From JADJYF01 sp965278995 (GTDB taxonomy: Bacteria; Pseudomonadota; Gammaproteobacteria; Ga0077536): 64,000 nucleotides of DNA. The notes below the pieces were generated by a model. That model was not told the origin of the DNA, searched no databases, and saw only the letters and a list, made by a program, of their open reading frames with translations. Numbering within the stretch: position 1 is the first letter of the stretch; each line of letters starts with the position of its first letter. The translations under genes were made by a program, and so were the position numbers. The stretch is taken from contig OZ257136.1 in the NCBI GenBank assembly GCA_965278995.1, positions 5,208,001-5,272,000 of the forward strand, given 5' to 3'. This document shows positions 63,854 through 64,000 of this stretch, piece after piece.

Positions 63854-64000
63854 AGCGCTCTCAAGCGAAGTGGGATGAAAGCCAGACAGCTAACGCTCGA
63901 AATCACAGAAAGTCTGCTGGTAGAGAAACCGGATACCAGCGCCCGGCTGCTCACGCAGATTAAAGAGCTGGGCATCGGTATTGCACTCGACGATTTTGGT
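63854..64000 (+). pseudogene. Distal EAL-domain fragment of the interrupted cyclic-di-GMP gene (runs off the window)
   Basis: The frame reads SALKRSGMKARQLTLEITES, then LLVEKPDTSARLLTQIKELG and IGIALDDFG, the LEITES and DDFG segments of an EAL phosphodiesterase. It joins the reading frame before the IS without loss. No start is visible, so it is probably untranslated now. It continues past base 64000. Confidence 0.9.

Noticed and set aside
1..64000. CRISPR array, tRNA or rRNA genes
   Set aside because: No regularly spaced repeats or cloverleaf sequences were seen apart from the tRNA-like part of tmRNA.

Overview
The window is a GC-rich bacterial chromosome segment, most likely from a gammaproteobacterium. 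The strongest evidence is gene order. The block smpB / ratA-rnfH / bamE / fur / recN-nadK / hrcA-grpE-dnaK-dnaJ-dapB / carA-carB-greA / rlmE-ftsH / glmM, and the block leuB-asd-fimV-truA-trpF-trpB-trpA-accD-folC-dedD-cvpA-purF-metZ, are arrangements familiar from Pseudomonas-like and related lineages. FimV, BamE, RatA, RnfH, DedD and MetZ point the same way. Genus cannot be set from the sequence alone.

Layout. 1-8.2 kb is accessory and much rearranged. It holds the tail of a surface protein with a PEP-CTERM-like end, two short-chain dehydrogenases, an OsmC protein, a LuxR solo with a palindrome upstream, an amidase, a decayed copy of one dehydrogenase, an LLM-class oxidoreductase, an IS256-type transposase stub, a Phd/ParE toxin-antitoxin pair with its operator, a GIY-YIG protein, and two kinds of palindromic repeat. 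8.2-52.6 kb is mostly core genome: tmRNA and SmpB for ribosome rescue, envelope assembly (BamE), iron control (Fur), DNA repair (RecN), NAD kinase, the heat-shock chaperones, diaminopimelate/lysine, carbamoyl phosphate, peptidoglycan precursor, leucine, threonine/methionine, tryptophan, fatty-acid, folate and purine synthesis, and FimV. Two insertions break this core order. A Ser/Thr kinase-HDOD-GAF gene lies between smpB and ratA, and a frameshifted TPR-glycosyltransferase gene plus a Gfo/Idh/MocA gene lie between dapB and carA.

52.7-59.3 kb is a tight minus-strand operon: a DxD glycosyltransferase, an ABC-2 permease, a Wzt-like ATPase, two GT2 glycosyltransferases and two sulfotransferases. 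It looks like a compact system that builds, sulfates and exports a surface glycan. Divergent from it, after a 470-bp spacer holding three tandem hairpins, is a membrane MHYT-PAS-GAF-PAS-GGDEF-EAL protein for cyclic-di-GMP turnover. An IS630-type element (62681-63852) has landed inside its EAL domain. The open part keeps GGDEF and the EAL signature but loses the DDFG catalytic segment, which continues in frame on the far side of the element to the window edge.

Regulation visible in sequence includes two sigma-32-like promoters with identical 14-nt spacers before grpE and dnaK, a sigma-70 promoter for fimV inside the end of asd, a Phd-type operator, a strong intrinsic terminator at 5417-5447, and many stop/start overlaps that imply translational coupling. 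No CRISPR array, rRNA or tRNA gene was seen. Protein identities rest on recognised motifs and family resemblance; no database search was run.
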